In this document: positions 8,533 to 16,701 of the stretch, one piece after another
How positions within the stretch are numbered: position 1 is the first letter of the stretch
Layout of the letters: the number at the start of each line of letters is the position of its first letter
Source: Pseudarthrobacter sulfonivorans
Lineage (GTDB): Bacteria > Actinomycetota > Actinomycetes > Actinomycetales > Micrococcaceae
Reading direction: 5' to 3'
NCBI RefSeq assembly: GCF_014712225.1
Contig: NZ_JACXBW010000004.1
Span: forward strand, 186,001-250,000
Length of the DNA stretch: 64,000 bases
The notes under the pieces: model-generated
The model's database searches: none
Told to the model about the DNA's origin: nothing
The model's input: only the letters and a program-made list of their open reading frames with translations
Made by a program: the position numbers and the translations under genes

Positions 8533-8913
8533 ATGGGTAATGATGCCCGGATTCCGGACGCAGCGGCGCCCGTGGACTTCGAAGAAGTCCAGTCGACCGC
8601 GCGGTTCCAGGAATTGCGCAAACGTCACCGCAGTTTTGTATTCCCGATGGCCGTAGCGTTCCTGCTGTGGTATTTCGCGTACGTCCTGCTGGCGGACTAC
8701 GCAGTCGGTTTTATGTCCACAAAGGTGTGGGGCAATATCAACATCGGCCTGATCCTGGGCCTCCTGCAGTTTGTGTCCACGTTCGCCATCACCGGCTGGT
8801 ATGTCAGCTACTCCAACCGGAAACTTGACCCCATTGCGGCGGAGATCCGCCACGAGATCGAAGGCCATGAATTTGATAAAGACGGCAACCGCGTGACCGG
8901 AGTGAACAAATGA
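8533..8913 (+). CDS. DUF485 domain-containing membrane protein
   Basis: 126-aa two-TM protein with a soluble N-terminus ending STARFQELRKRHRSFVFPMAV, the canonical DUF485 (YjcH) motif. Hydrophobic helices lie at about residues 38-58 and 74-96, with a charged C-terminal tail. The ATG at 8533 is chosen because AGGAGGAA sits 5-6 nt upstream; the frame extends to 8455 without such a site. The stop overlaps the symporter start (ATGA at 8910), as expected for an accessory subunit made with its transporter. Confidence 0.9.
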   Translation: MGNDARIPDAAAPVDFEEVQSTARFQELRKRHRSFVFPMAVAFLLWYFAYVLLADYAVGFMSTKVWGNINIGLILGLLQFVSTFAITGWYVSYSNRKLDPIAAEIRHEIEGHEFDKDGNRVTGVNK

Positions 8914-10526
8914 TCGGGATTGCCACGTCAGTTGACGTCGCCCAGCTCAAGGAAACCACGCTCCTCAATATGGGGATCTTCGGCCTGTTTGTTGCCGTCA
9001 CCATGGTGATCGTGCTGCGGGCAAGCCGGAACAACAAAACGGCCGCGGACTACTACGCGGCCGGCCGTTCGTTCACGGGCTCCCAGAACGGAACCGCCAT
9101 TGCAGGCGACTACCTGTCCGCCGCCTCATTCCTGGGCATCACCGGGGCCATTGCCGTCAACGGCTATGACGGCTTTATGTACTCCATCGGTTTCCTGGTG
9201 GCCTGGCTCGTGGCTCTGCTGCTCGTGGCGGAACTGCTGCGGAACACCGGCAAATTCACCATGGCCGATGTCCTCTCGTTCCGGCTCAAGCAGCGGCCGG
9301 TCCGCATCGCGGCCGCCATTTCCACCCTGGCCGTCTGCTTTTTCTACCTGCTCGCGCAGATGGCCGGAGCCGGCAGCCTGATCTCGCTGCTGCTGGGCAT
9401 CAGCGACTGGGGCGGCCAGGCTCTGGTGATTATCGTGGTGGGTGCGCTCATGATCATGTACGTCCTGATCGGCGGCATGAAGGGCACCACCTGGGTCCAG
9501 ATCATCAAGGCGATCCTGCTCATTGCCGGTGCAGCCGTGATGACGCTGTGGGTGCTGGCCATCTACGGCTTCAACCTCTCCAGCCTCCTCGGCGCAGCCG
9601 TTGAAACCTCGGGCAACCCGGCCGTGCTGAACCCGGGCCTGCAGTACGGCAAGAGCGAAACGTCCAAGCTGGACTTCATGTCCCTGGGCCTCGCGCTGGT
9701 CCTCGGCACGGCTGCCCTGCCCCACGTCCTGATGCGCTTCTACACCGTCCCGACGGCCAAGGAAGCCCGCAAGTCCGTGGTGTGGTCGATCTGGCTGATC
9801 GGGCTCTTCTACCTCTTCACCCTGGTGCTCGGTTACGGTGCAGCCGCACTGGTTGGTGCGGAGACCATCAAGACGGCCCCGGGCGGCGTGAACGCGGCAG
9901 CACCGCTGCTCGCTTTCCACCTGGGCGGCCCGCTGCTGCTGGGCTTCATCTCGGCTGTGGCCTTTGCGACCATCCTCGCGGTAGTTGCCGGCCTCACCAT
10001 CACCGCGGCCGCATCCTTTGCCCATGACATCTACGCCAACGTGATTTCCAAGGGCAAGGCCGACGCCGACACCGAGGTCAAGGTGGCCCGGCGCACCGTA
10101 GTGGTCATCGGCATCCTCGCCATCCTCGGCGGCATCCTCGCCAACGGACAGAACGTGGCCTTCCTGGTGGCCCTTGCCTTTGCCGTGGCGGCATCGGCCA
10201 ACCTGCCCACCATCGTCTACTCCCTGTTCTGGCGGCGGTTCACCACCCAGGGTGCGGTGTGGAGCATGTACGGCGGTTTGGGCTCGGCCATCCTCCTGAT
10301 CATCTTCTCGCCCGTCGTCTCCGGCGCCGCGACGTCCATGATCAAGGACGCCCACTTCGCCCTCTTCCCGCTCAGCAACCCGGGCATCGTGTCCATCCCG
10401 CTCGCGTTCCTGCTCGGCTGGCTCGGCACCGTGCTGGACAAGAAGCGCGAAGACACCGCCAAGCAGGCTGAAATGGAAGTACGGTCACTCACCGGCGTCG
10501 GTGCGGAGAAGGCCGTGGACCACTAA
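8910..10526 (+). CDS. Cation/acetate (monocarboxylate) symporter, ActP/MctC-like
   Basis: 538-aa SSS-family permease with about 13 TM helices. The N-terminal AADYYAAGRSFTGSQNGTAIAGDYLSAASFLG block and the LPHVLMRFYTVPTAKEARKSV loop are diagnostic of the acetate/pyruvate/propionate carriers ActP and MctC. It is translationally coupled to the DUF485 gene and divergent from the LytS/LytTR operon. Its paralogue is the minus-strand symporter ending at 4563. Two tandem hairpins follow the stop codon. Confidence 0.93.
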   Translation: MIGIATSVDVAQLKETTLLNMGIFGLFVAVTMVIVLRASRNNKTAADYYAAGRSFTGSQNGTAIAGDYLSAASFLGITGAIAVNGYDGFMYSIGFLVAWLVALLLVAELLRNTGKFTMADVLSFRLKQRPVRIAAAISTLAVCFFYLLAQMAGAGSLISLLLGISDWGGQALVIIVVGALMIMYVLIGGMKGTTWVQIIKAILLIAGAAVMTLWVLAIYGFNLSSLLGAAVETSGNPAVLNPGLQYGKSETSKLDFMSLGLALVLGTAALPHVLMRFYTVPTAKEARKSVVWSIWLIGLFYLFTLVLGYGAAALVGAETIKTAPGGVNAAAPLLAFHLGGPLLLGFISAVAFATILAVVAGLTITAAASFAHDIYANVISKGKADADTEVKVARRTVVVIGILAILGGILANGQNVAFLVALAFAVAASANLPTIVYSLFWRRFTTQGAVWSMYGGLGSAILLIIFSPVVSGAATSMIKDAHFALFPLSNPGIVSIPLAFLLGWLGTVLDKKREDTAKQAEMEVRSLTGVGAEKAVDH

Positions 10527-10537
10527 CGGCAGGCAAA

Positions 10538-10571
10538 CGAACGACGGCGGCCCGGAAGCCGCCGTCGTTCG
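10538..10571 (+). terminator. Terminator hairpin after symporter gene
   Basis: CGAACGACGGCGGC and GCCGCCGTCGTTCG form a 14-bp perfect stem with a 6-nt loop, 11 nt after the stop codon. It is GC-rich without a long U-run. Confidence 0.75.
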
Positions 10572-10577
10572 CTTGGC

Positions 10578-10612
10578 AAGGCCCGCAGCCCCTTCGGGGG
10601 CCGCGGGCCTTT
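10578..10612. terminator. Second hairpin in convergent gap (probably bidirectional)
   Basis: AAGGCCCGCAGCCCC pairs with GGGGCCGCGGGCCTT around a TTCG loop. The arms are flanked by A and T residues, so the hairpin can act in both directions. It lies 26 nt beyond the 3' end of the minus-strand GQY-repeat protein gene. Confidence 0.65.
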
Positions 10613-10638
10613 CCTGTGCCTTGAGTATGCCTTGGGCC

Positions 10639-11385
10639 CTATGCCTTGGGCTTGATCTTGATGTTGATCATCTTGAGTTCGTCGGTGCCCTCGAAGCGGT
10701 AGACGAGGTCGATGTTCTTGCCGTCATTGCACGCGATGAGGCCCGCCACGTCGGCTGCCTTGGCGCCGTTGTCCGTGCTGGCCTTGACCTCGTTGTACGT
10801 GGGCTTGCAGGAGTTGTCCATCTCCAGCGTCTTGATGCCGGCAATGAACGCTTCCTTGGATACCTGCTCCTGGAGGGCAGGGTCAAGGTAGTCGTCGTAG
10901 GCCCTGGACGTGTCGCCGGCAATCACGAGTTTCGTGAAGTTGTCCGCGAGGCTCCTGGCTTGGTTGGTGGGTCCGGCAACAACATTTGCCAGGATCACCA
11001 CGCCGAGGATGACCAGCAGCAGGACGCCGCCCGCCACACCCAGGATGGTCCACAGCCGCCGGCGGCCCCGCGCGGGGGGCTGCTCACCGGGGAGCCCGAA
11101 CGGCCCGTCGGCCGGGGGCTGCTTATCGGGGAGCCCGAACGGCCCGTCGGCCAGGGGTTGTGCGGGAGCGCCGTACTGTGCGGGAGCGCCGTATTGACCC
11201 GTGCCGCCGTATTGCCCGGGGGCCGCATACCGTCCGGCCCCAGCGTACTGTCCCGGCGCAGGATATTGACCAGGGGTGCCGTCCTGTCCCGGGGTCTCAG
11301 GCTGACCCGCCACTGGCTGTTGCTGCGGCTGCCGGGGCCAGGGCGCCGGCTGGACAGGCTGGTGCGGTTCCTGAGGGTTGCTCAC
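10639..11385 (-). CDS. Pro/Gln/Tyr-rich single-pass membrane protein of unknown function
   Basis: 248-aa protein. Residues 1-110 are low-complexity, rich in P, Q, G and Y (repeats such as APGQY, GAPAQYGAPAQ and ADGPFGLP). A basic RGRRRLW precedes one TM helix (about 117-140). The extracytoplasmic C-terminal domain of about 105 residues has two Cys (SCKPTY and IACND), consistent with a disulphide. GTG at 11385 is chosen because GGAAAGG lies about 6 nt upstream. This architecture (disordered PQ-rich cytoplasmic tail, one TM, small secreted domain) is common in actinobacterial envelope proteins. No function is assigned. Confidence 0.75.
   Translation of the reverse strand: MSNPQEPHQPVQPAPWPRQPQQQPVAGQPETPGQDGTPGQYPAPGQYAGAGRYAAPGQYGGTGQYGAPAQYGAPAQPLADGPFGLPDKQPPADGPFGLPGEQPPARGRRRLWTILGVAGGVLLLVILGVVILANVVAGPTNQARSLADNFTKLVIAGDTSRAYDDYLDPALQEQVSKEAFIAGIKTLEMDNSCKPTYNEVKASTDNGAKAADVAGLIACNDGKNIDLVYRFEGTDELKMINIKIKPKA
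11075..11152 (-). repeat. 39-bp tandem repeat, two copies, inside the GQY-repeat protein gene
   Basis: Two near-identical 39-bp units (11075-11113 and 11114-11152) encode the repeated ADGPFGLPxxQPP peptide. They keep the reading frame and probably arose by slippage. Confidence 0.7.
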
Positions 11386-11543
11386 ATGGAGCCTTTCCGG
11401 CAACGCGGTGGCACTGCCTTTTTGCTGGGGGCCGCTGGGCGGTACCCGCGGATCTACCTGGGACCAGCCTATAGCCCCGTCCACGGGGTGGGCGTCGGCC
11501 AAAGTACCGCGGAAACACAATTTTGGGTCAGGTTTTCGGCGCC

Positions 11544-12020
11544 CTAGCTATCCTGGCCGGATCCCCGGTCCAGGAGTGGCTGGATGCGGAAGGGAATGAG
11601 TTCGCCCATCGCCAGCGCAGTATCGGTCCGGTCCACTCCGTCGCACGCCAGGATCTTTCCGTTGATCCGGAAGAGGTCTTCGGCGTCCAAGGCCACCACA
11701 CGAAGCAGGAGATCGGCGGAGCCCGTCAGGCCATACCCTTCGAGTATCTCCGGTATGCCGGCAAGGTCATGGGCCAACTGTCCCAGCTTCTGCTGCTGGA
11801 CGTGGACCGAGATGAAGGCCATCAGCGGGTACCCCAGCGATGCCGGGTTGATCCGGCGCTCGAAGGACAGGAAGACGTGTTTCTTCTCCAGCTGGGCCAT
11901 GCGCGCCTGGACAGTGTTCCGGGACAGTCCCAGCTTCTGGGCAAGTGCCACCACCGTGCGCCGGGGGTCGCCGGCCAAGGCTGAGAGCAGCCGGGTGTCG
12001 GTGCCATCCAGAGTGTGCAT
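11544..12020 (-). CDS. Lrp/AsnC family transcriptional regulator
   Basis: 158-aa regulator. The N-terminal HTH (about residues 5-50) includes DTRLLSALAGDPRRTVVALAQKLGLSRNTVQARM, and a C-terminal RAM/AsnC ligand-binding domain (about 65-145) follows. Its position, divergent from the branched-chain 2-oxo acid dehydrogenase genes, mirrors BkdR of Pseudomonas, suggesting response to branched-chain amino acids. ATG at 12020 (MHTLDGTDTRLL) is favoured over the upstream frame start at 12038. Confidence 0.9.
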   Translation of the reverse strand: MHTLDGTDTRLLSALAGDPRRTVVALAQKLGLSRNTVQARMAQLEKKHVFLSFERRINPASLGYPLMAFISVHVQQQKLGQLAHDLAGIPEILEGYGLTGSADLLLRVVALDAEDLFRINGKILACDGVDRTDTALAMGELIPFRIQPLLDRGSGQDS

Positions 12021-12061
12021 AATGCGCAACGTTAGCACGGTAAAGCCACCCCAGACAGGGC

Positions 12062-12075
12062 ATACTGCTCAGTAT
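12062..12075. promoter_or_regulatory. Perfect 14-bp palindrome in the lrp-bkd divergent promoter
   Basis: ATACTG-CT-CAGTAT is a perfect inverted repeat 42 bp upstream of the lrp start. It is a plausible regulator site or part of the lrp autoregulatory promoter. Confidence 0.4.
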
Positions 12076-12102
12076 CCGCGGCGGTAGTTGTACCCATTGA
12101 AC

Positions 12103-12122
12103 ATTGTGAGTAGGGTCACAAT
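12103..12122. promoter_or_regulatory. Candidate Lrp/AsnC operator
   Basis: ATTGTGA-N6-TCACAAT is a perfect 7-bp inverted repeat. It lies about midway between the divergent regulator and E1-alpha genes, in the most AT-rich part of the gap. The size and AT-flanked symmetry fit Lrp/AsnC sites. The function is inferred. Confidence 0.45.
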
Positions 12123-12215
12123 TATCCGGGGCAACGGCGCCCGGGCGGCTGGCGGCCGGCGGGACCACAAGTCTCCAAGCTCCGGTCAAACGACGTGAGA
12201 AGGTTGCGTGCCATC

Positions 12216-13391
12216 GTGTCTACAGACGAAACGGGCCAGGGCGGAACGGCGGGGACTCCCGCCGGCAGTGCAGGAAGCCACAGTGGATCCGGCAGGAACC
12301 TGATCCAACTGATCACCCCGGAAGGGGAGCGGATCAGCCATCCGGAATTCGACCCCTGGGTCAAAGACATCGGGGACGAGCAGCTGTGCTCCCTCTTTGA
12401 AGACCTGACGGTCGTCCGGCGCATCGACGTCGAGGCGACCGCGCTCCAGCGCCAGGGGGAACTCGGTCTTTGGCCGCCGTTGCTGGGCCAGGAAGCTGCG
12501 CAGACCGGGTCGGCCCGGGCACTCCGCAGCGATGACTTTGTCTTCTCCAGCTACCGGGAAAACGGTGTGGCCTACTGTCGCGGCGTGGGCCTGACGGACA
12601 TTTTGCGGGTCTGGCGCGGAAACGCCGCCTCCGGCTGGGACCCGTACACCGTGAACATGGCCACCCCCCAGATCATCATCGGTGCACAGACCCTGCATGC
12701 CACCGGGTATGCCATGGGCATCCAGAACGACGGCGCCGACTCAGTGGCGGTAACCTACTTCGGCGACGGTGCCACGAGTGAAGGCGACGTCAACGAGGCC
12801 ATGGTCTTTGCCGCAAGCTTCCAGGTGCCGGTGGTCTTCTTCTGCTCCAACAACCACTGGGCCATCTCGGAACCGGTGCGGCTGCAGTCCCACGTGCAGC
12901 TCGCGGACAGGGCTGCCGGATTCGGAATTCCGAGCCTCCGGGTGGACGGCAACGACGTCCTGGCCGTGATGGCAGCCACGCGCGTGGCCCTGGACCGTGC
13001 CCGGCACGGCGGCGGACCCACGTTCATCGAAGCCGTCACCTACCGCATGGGGCCGCACACCACTGCTGACGATCCCACCCGCTACCGCGACGCCAATGAA
13101 CTCGAAGACTGGGCCGCGAAGGACCCCATCGAGCGGATCAAGACCCTCCTGGACCGGAAGGGCCTGTTCACGGACCAGTTCCAGCAGCACGTCAGGGACA
13201 AAGCGGATGAAGTGGCCCGCGAACTGCGTGCCGGCTGCATCGGAATGCCCGAGCCTGAGCCACTGGATGTCTTCAAGCACGTGTACAGCTCACCCAACTC
13301 ATGGCTTGACCGGCAGCAGGATCACTATGCCCGTTACCTTGCTTCTTTCGGCGACCCCGCAGAAGCCACGTCCCAGGAAGGTGCACGCTGA
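12216..13391 (+). CDS. bkdA: Branched-chain 2-oxo acid dehydrogenase E1 component, alpha subunit
   Basis: Thiamine-diphosphate-dependent decarboxylase subunit. With E1-beta and E2 it converts 2-oxo acids of Val/Leu/Ile to acyl-CoA. The protein (391 aa from this start) has the TPP motif GDGATSEGDVNEAMVFAASF...SNN and the phosphorylation-loop-like YRMGPHTTADDPTRY. It may be annotated as pyruvate dehydrogenase E1-alpha (pdhA). However, actinobacteria use AceE for pyruvate, and the leucine-pathway neighbours argue for branched-chain substrates. GTG 12216 has AGAAGG 12 nt upstream; GTG 12195 is an alternative start. It overlaps the beta-subunit gene by 1 nt. Confidence 0.88.
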   Translation: MSTDETGQGGTAGTPAGSAGSHSGSGRNLIQLITPEGERISHPEFDPWVKDIGDEQLCSLFEDLTVVRRIDVEATALQRQGELGLWPPLLGQEAAQTGSARALRSDDFVFSSYRENGVAYCRGVGLTDILRVWRGNAASGWDPYTVNMATPQIIIGAQTLHATGYAMGIQNDGADSVAVTYFGDGATSEGDVNEAMVFAASFQVPVVFFCSNNHWAISEPVRLQSHVQLADRAAGFGIPSLRVDGNDVLAVMAATRVALDRARHGGGPTFIEAVTYRMGPHTTADDPTRYRDANELEDWAAKDPIERIKTLLDRKGLFTDQFQQHVRDKADEVARELRAGCIGMPEPEPLDVFKHVYSSPNSWLDRQQDHYARYLASFGDPAEATSQEGAR

Positions 13392-14401
13392 TGACCCAGA
13401 TGACCTTTGCCCGTGCCATCAATTCCGGCCTGCGCAAATCACTCGAAAATGATCCCAAGGTCGTCCTCCTGGGCGAGGATATTGGCACCCTCGGCGGTGT
13501 GTTCCGCGTGACGGACGGTCTGCAGAAGGACTTCGGCACACACCGCGTGGTGGACACACCGCTGGCTGAATCCGCCATCATCGGCACCGCCGTCGGCCTC
13601 GCCTACCGCGGCTACCGGCCCGTAGTGGAAATCCAGTTCGACGGATTCATCTATCCTGCCTTCGACCAGATCGTCAGCCAGGTGGCCAAGATGCACTACC
13701 GCACCCTGGGTACGGTGAAGATGCCCATCACCATCCGCGTCCCCTTCGGCGGCGGCATCGGTTCGCCCGAACACCACTCCGAGTCGCCCGAGGCGTACTT
13801 CACCCACACCTCCGGGCTGAGGGTGGTGACAGTCTCCAATCCGCAGGATGCCTACACAGTGATCCAGCAGGCCATTCGTTCTGATGACCCGGTCCTGTTC
13901 TTCGAACCCAAACGCCGTTACCACGATAAAGGCGAAGTGGACGAGGGCCTGGACCTATCGAACGCACTGCCGATGGACACTGCCCGTGTGCTTACCGAAG
14001 GCACCGATGTGACCCTCGTCGCCTACGGACCGCTGGTCAAGACTGCCCGGGATGCCGCCACCGCTGCCGCCGACGAAGGGATCTCCATCGAGGTCATCGA
14101 CCTGCGCTCGCTGGCGCCGGTGGATTACGCCACCGTGGAAGCGTCCGTGCGGAAGACGGGCCGGCTGGTGATAACGCACGAGGCCGGCCAGTCAGGGGGC
14201 GTTGGCGCGGAGGTTGCTGCCAGCATCACCGAACGGTGCTTCTACCACCTTGAAGCGGCCCCCGTCCGCGTCACCGGGTTCGATGTTCCCTACCCCTATT
14301 CCAAGGTGGAGATGCATCACCTGCCCGGGCTGGACAGGATCCTCGACGGCGTGGACCGTGCACTGGGGCGGCCCAACTCACTCAGCGGGCTGGAAGGATG
14401 A
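13391..14401 (+). CDS. bkdB: Branched-chain 2-oxo acid dehydrogenase E1 component, beta subunit
   Basis: 336-aa transketolase-like beta subunit of the alpha2beta2 E1. It shows the conserved VVLLGEDIGTLGGVFRVTDG start, DTPLAESAIIGTAVGLAYRG, and the C-terminal transketolase domain with VIDLRSLAPVDYATVEASV. ATG at 13391 overlaps the alpha stop by one base. Its own stop overlaps the E2 start (ATGA), giving three coupled genes. Function as in alpha. Confidence 0.93.
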   Translation: MTQMTFARAINSGLRKSLENDPKVVLLGEDIGTLGGVFRVTDGLQKDFGTHRVVDTPLAESAIIGTAVGLAYRGYRPVVEIQFDGFIYPAFDQIVSQVAKMHYRTLGTVKMPITIRVPFGGGIGSPEHHSESPEAYFTHTSGLRVVTVSNPQDAYTVIQQAIRSDDPVLFFEPKRRYHDKGEVDEGLDLSNALPMDTARVLTEGTDVTLVAYGPLVKTARDAATAAADEGISIEVIDLRSLAPVDYATVEASVRKTGRLVITHEAGQSGGVGAEVAASITERCFYHLEAAPVRVTGFDVPYPYSKVEMHHLPGLDRILDGVDRALGRPNSLSGLEG

Positions 14402-15783
14402 GCGCCACCATGATCAAGGAATTCAGGCTCCCGGACCTTGGTGAAGGCCTCACGGAATCCGAAATCGTCAGCTGGAAAGTCGCGGTGGGGGACACTGTGA
14501 GCCTGAACCAGGTGATTGCCGAGGTTGAAACGGCCAAGGCTGTGGTGGAGTTGCCGTCTCCTTTCGCCGGCGTGATCGCTGCGCTTCACGAACAGCCCGG
14601 CACGGTGGTGGAGGTCGGTAAGCCGATCGTCTCGTTTGAGGTGCCGGACGACGCCGGCGCGTCACCTGCCGGGGCTGCTCCGGCTGAGGCGGAAACCCCC
14701 AAGCGGCAACCCAACCTGGTAGGGTACGGCGCCGTCGTCGAAAGTTCCGGCCGTCCGGCGCGGCGGCAGCGCAACTTTGGTACTCCCGCGGTTAAGTCCG
14801 TCGGAACCCAGCCTGCCGCCACCCCTGCGGTTGAGCCGGCCGAAACCAAGGCCGCTGAGACCCATTCCTTCGAGCGGCCGCGCTCAACACCGCCGGTACG
14901 GAAGCTGGCCAAGGACCTCGGCGTCGAGTTGGCAGCAGTCCCCGGCACGGGAGTCCATGGCCTGATCACCCGGGAGGATGTCCGCAATCACGTTGGCGGC
15001 GGAGACGTTCCGGTGGCGGCACGCCATCTGTCCGCCGTATCCGACGCCGCTGCCCCGGCCGGTCGGACCGCTGCCCAGGGCGGCAGGGAAGTCCGCACTC
15101 CCATCAAGGGCGTCCGGAAGTTCACTGCGGCCGCGATGGTGGCAAGCGCGTTCACCGCCCCGCATGCCACGGAGTTCCTCACGGTGGATGTCACCCCCAC
15201 CATGGATCTGCTCGCCAAGCTGAAAACAAGCCGGGCTTTTGCGGACCACAGGCTGACTCCGCTGACCCTTGTGGCCAAGGCAGTGCTGGTCGCGCTCCGG
15301 CGGAACCCGTCGCTGAACTCGAGGTGGGACGAGGCCAACCAGGAGATTGTGCAGTTCAATTACGTGAACCTCGGCATTGCCGCAGCGACGCCCCGCGGGC
15401 TCACCGTTCCGAACATCAAGGACGCCGAAGCCATGTCGCTGCTGGAACTCTCGGAAGCGCTGACTGCGCTGACCGAAACAGCCCGGGCAGGCAAGACCGC
15501 TCCGGCTGAGCTGGCTGACGGGACCATCTCCATCACCAACATCGGGGTCTTCGGGATCGACGCCGGCACGCCCATCCTGAACCCGGGCGAGGCAGCCATC
15601 CTGGCCGTCGGCGCGGTCCGGAAGATGCCGTGGGCATTCCAGGACGAAGTGGCTCTTCGCCAGGTCATGACCCTGAGCCTCTCGTTCGACCACCGCCTGG
15701 TGGACGGGGAGCAGGGCTCACGGTTCCTTGCCGACGTCGGCGCCATCCTCGCCGACCCCGGCATGGTGCTCACGATGGTCTAA
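14398..15783 (+). CDS. bkdC: Dihydrolipoamide acyltransferase (E2) of branched-chain 2-oxo acid dehydrogenase
   Basis: 461-aa E2 core enzyme. The lipoyl domain (about residues 5-80) has the lipoylated lysine in EVETAKAVVELPSP. A Pro/Ala linker is followed by the peripheral-subunit-binding domain (about 163-197, VRKLAKDLGVELAAVPGTG). The catalytic acyltransferase domain (about 235-461) has the active-site SFDHRLVDG near the C-terminus. The ETAKA form of the lipoyl motif is typical of BCKDH E2 rather than pyruvate E2 (DKA). No E3 (lipoamide dehydrogenase) gene is in the window, so E3 must be shared from elsewhere. Confidence 0.92.
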   Translation: MSATMIKEFRLPDLGEGLTESEIVSWKVAVGDTVSLNQVIAEVETAKAVVELPSPFAGVIAALHEQPGTVVEVGKPIVSFEVPDDAGASPAGAAPAEAETPKRQPNLVGYGAVVESSGRPARRQRNFGTPAVKSVGTQPAATPAVEPAETKAAETHSFERPRSTPPVRKLAKDLGVELAAVPGTGVHGLITREDVRNHVGGGDVPVAARHLSAVSDAAAPAGRTAAQGGREVRTPIKGVRKFTAAAMVASAFTAPHATEFLTVDVTPTMDLLAKLKTSRAFADHRLTPLTLVAKAVLVALRRNPSLNSRWDEANQEIVQFNYVNLGIAAATPRGLTVPNIKDAEAMSLLELSEALTALTETARAGKTAPAELADGTISITNIGVFGIDAGTPILNPGEAAILAVGAVRKMPWAFQDEVALRQVMTLSLSFDHRLVDGEQGSRFLADVGAILADPGMVLTMV

Positions 15784-15798
15784 GCGGCAGGTCTACAG

Positions 15799-15860
15799 CA
15801 ACGCGAGGTCACTTTCCGCCCGATAATCCGACTTTATGGGCAGGAAGTGACCCCGAGTTG
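15799..15860. repeat. Palindromic element / bidirectional terminator between convergent genes
   Basis: The arms GGTCACTTTCCGCCCGATAA and TTATGGGCAGGAAGTGACC pair with a few mismatches around a short loop, extended outward by CAAC/GTTG. It lies in the 99-bp gap between the convergent E2 and TetR genes and could terminate both transcripts. It also looks like a mobile intergenic palindrome. Its copy number elsewhere is unknown from this window. Confidence 0.6.
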
Positions 15861-15882
15861 CCGGGTGGAACCACAGGCATTG

Positions 15883-16533
15883 TCAGGCTGCCGGGCCGTC
15901 CACCGTCAGGGCCGCCAGCGCCATGCTTTCCAGCAACGGGCGGGCAGTCCTGGGCGCGATCTTGCGGCCGTGGCTGCGCACCGAGTGGGGCGTGGAGTTG
16001 ATCAGGCCGAAGGTGGCGTGCGCCCGCATCCGCAGTTCGGCCGCGTCAACGGTGGGGTGCAGCCGGGCCAGGACATCCACCCACAGTTCCACATAGCTTC
16101 GCTGCAGCGCCCGGACCTCCGACTGGTCCGCGAGGGTGAGGTTGCTGAAGTCCCTGTCCTGGACGCGGATGACGTCCGGCTTGCCCAGGGCAAAATCGAC
16201 CTGGAACCCCACAAGCCGACGGAGCGCCGCGAGCGGATCACTGGTTTCGGCGGCCACGCGCCGGCCACCTGCCAGGAGGTCCCGGCTGACCGTCAGCAGC
16301 AGGTCGCCCAATACCGCCTGCTTGCCCGGGAAATGGCGATACACGGCCGGGCCACTGACGCCCGCCGCCGCACCGAGATCCTCCAGCGACACGCGGTTGA
16401 ACCCGTTCACCGCGAAGAGCGATGCTGCGGCAGTCAGCAGTGCCTGGCGTCGGATCTCCTTGGCCTGGCTGCGCTGGGTCCCGGGAACCGGCTGGGCGCC
16501 GGGGACCGGTTGCGCAGGTGGGGTGATGGACAC
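15883..16533 (-). CDS. TetR family transcriptional regulator
   Basis: 216-aa repressor. The N-terminal TetR HTH (about residues 25-75) reads AKEIRRQALLTAAASLFAVNGFNRVSLEDLGAAAGVSGPAVYRHFPGKQAV, and the helical C-terminal ligand domain follows. GTG 16533 is chosen because GAGGAGG lies 6 nt upstream. It is divergent from the methylcrotonyl-CoA carboxylase operon, with a palindrome in between. Acyl-CoA-responsive TetR repressors commonly control such operons, so local control is the likely role. Confidence 0.9.
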   Translation of the reverse strand: MSITPPAQPVPGAQPVPGTQRSQAKEIRRQALLTAAASLFAVNGFNRVSLEDLGAAAGVSGPAVYRHFPGKQAVLGDLLLTVSRDLLAGGRRVAAETSDPLAALRRLVGFQVDFALGKPDVIRVQDRDFSNLTLADQSEVRALQRSYVELWVDVLARLHPTVDAAELRMRAHATFGLINSTPHSVRSHGRKIAPRTARPLLESMALAALTVDGPAA

Positions 16534-16621
16534 GATTCCTCCTCGGACCCGCAAATTTTAGCAACGCGTCCATGTGTTGGACATCACAGTTAATAAAGAC
16601 TAACCTAAATCTCAGTTACAC

Positions 16622-16641
16622 AACACTAACCGAGTAGTGTT
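16622..16641. promoter_or_regulatory. Candidate TetR operator
   Basis: AACACTA-N6-TAGTGTT is a perfect 7-bp inverted repeat, 61 bp before the carboxylase start and 89 bp before the TetR start. It sits at the edge of an AT-rich stretch (16588-16620) likely to hold the promoters. Binding is inferred. Confidence 0.5.
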
Positions 16642-16701
16642 CGCGGCTCCGCAGGGGGACTTGCGGCAGCAGCTCTCACAGAACAGGATCGGACCGCGTC
16701 G

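Noticed and set aside
10501..11547. 348-aa + strand frame opposite the GQY-repeat protein
   Set aside because: Antisense reading of low-complexity repeats; the minus-strand gene has a TM helix and ribosome site, this one has neither.
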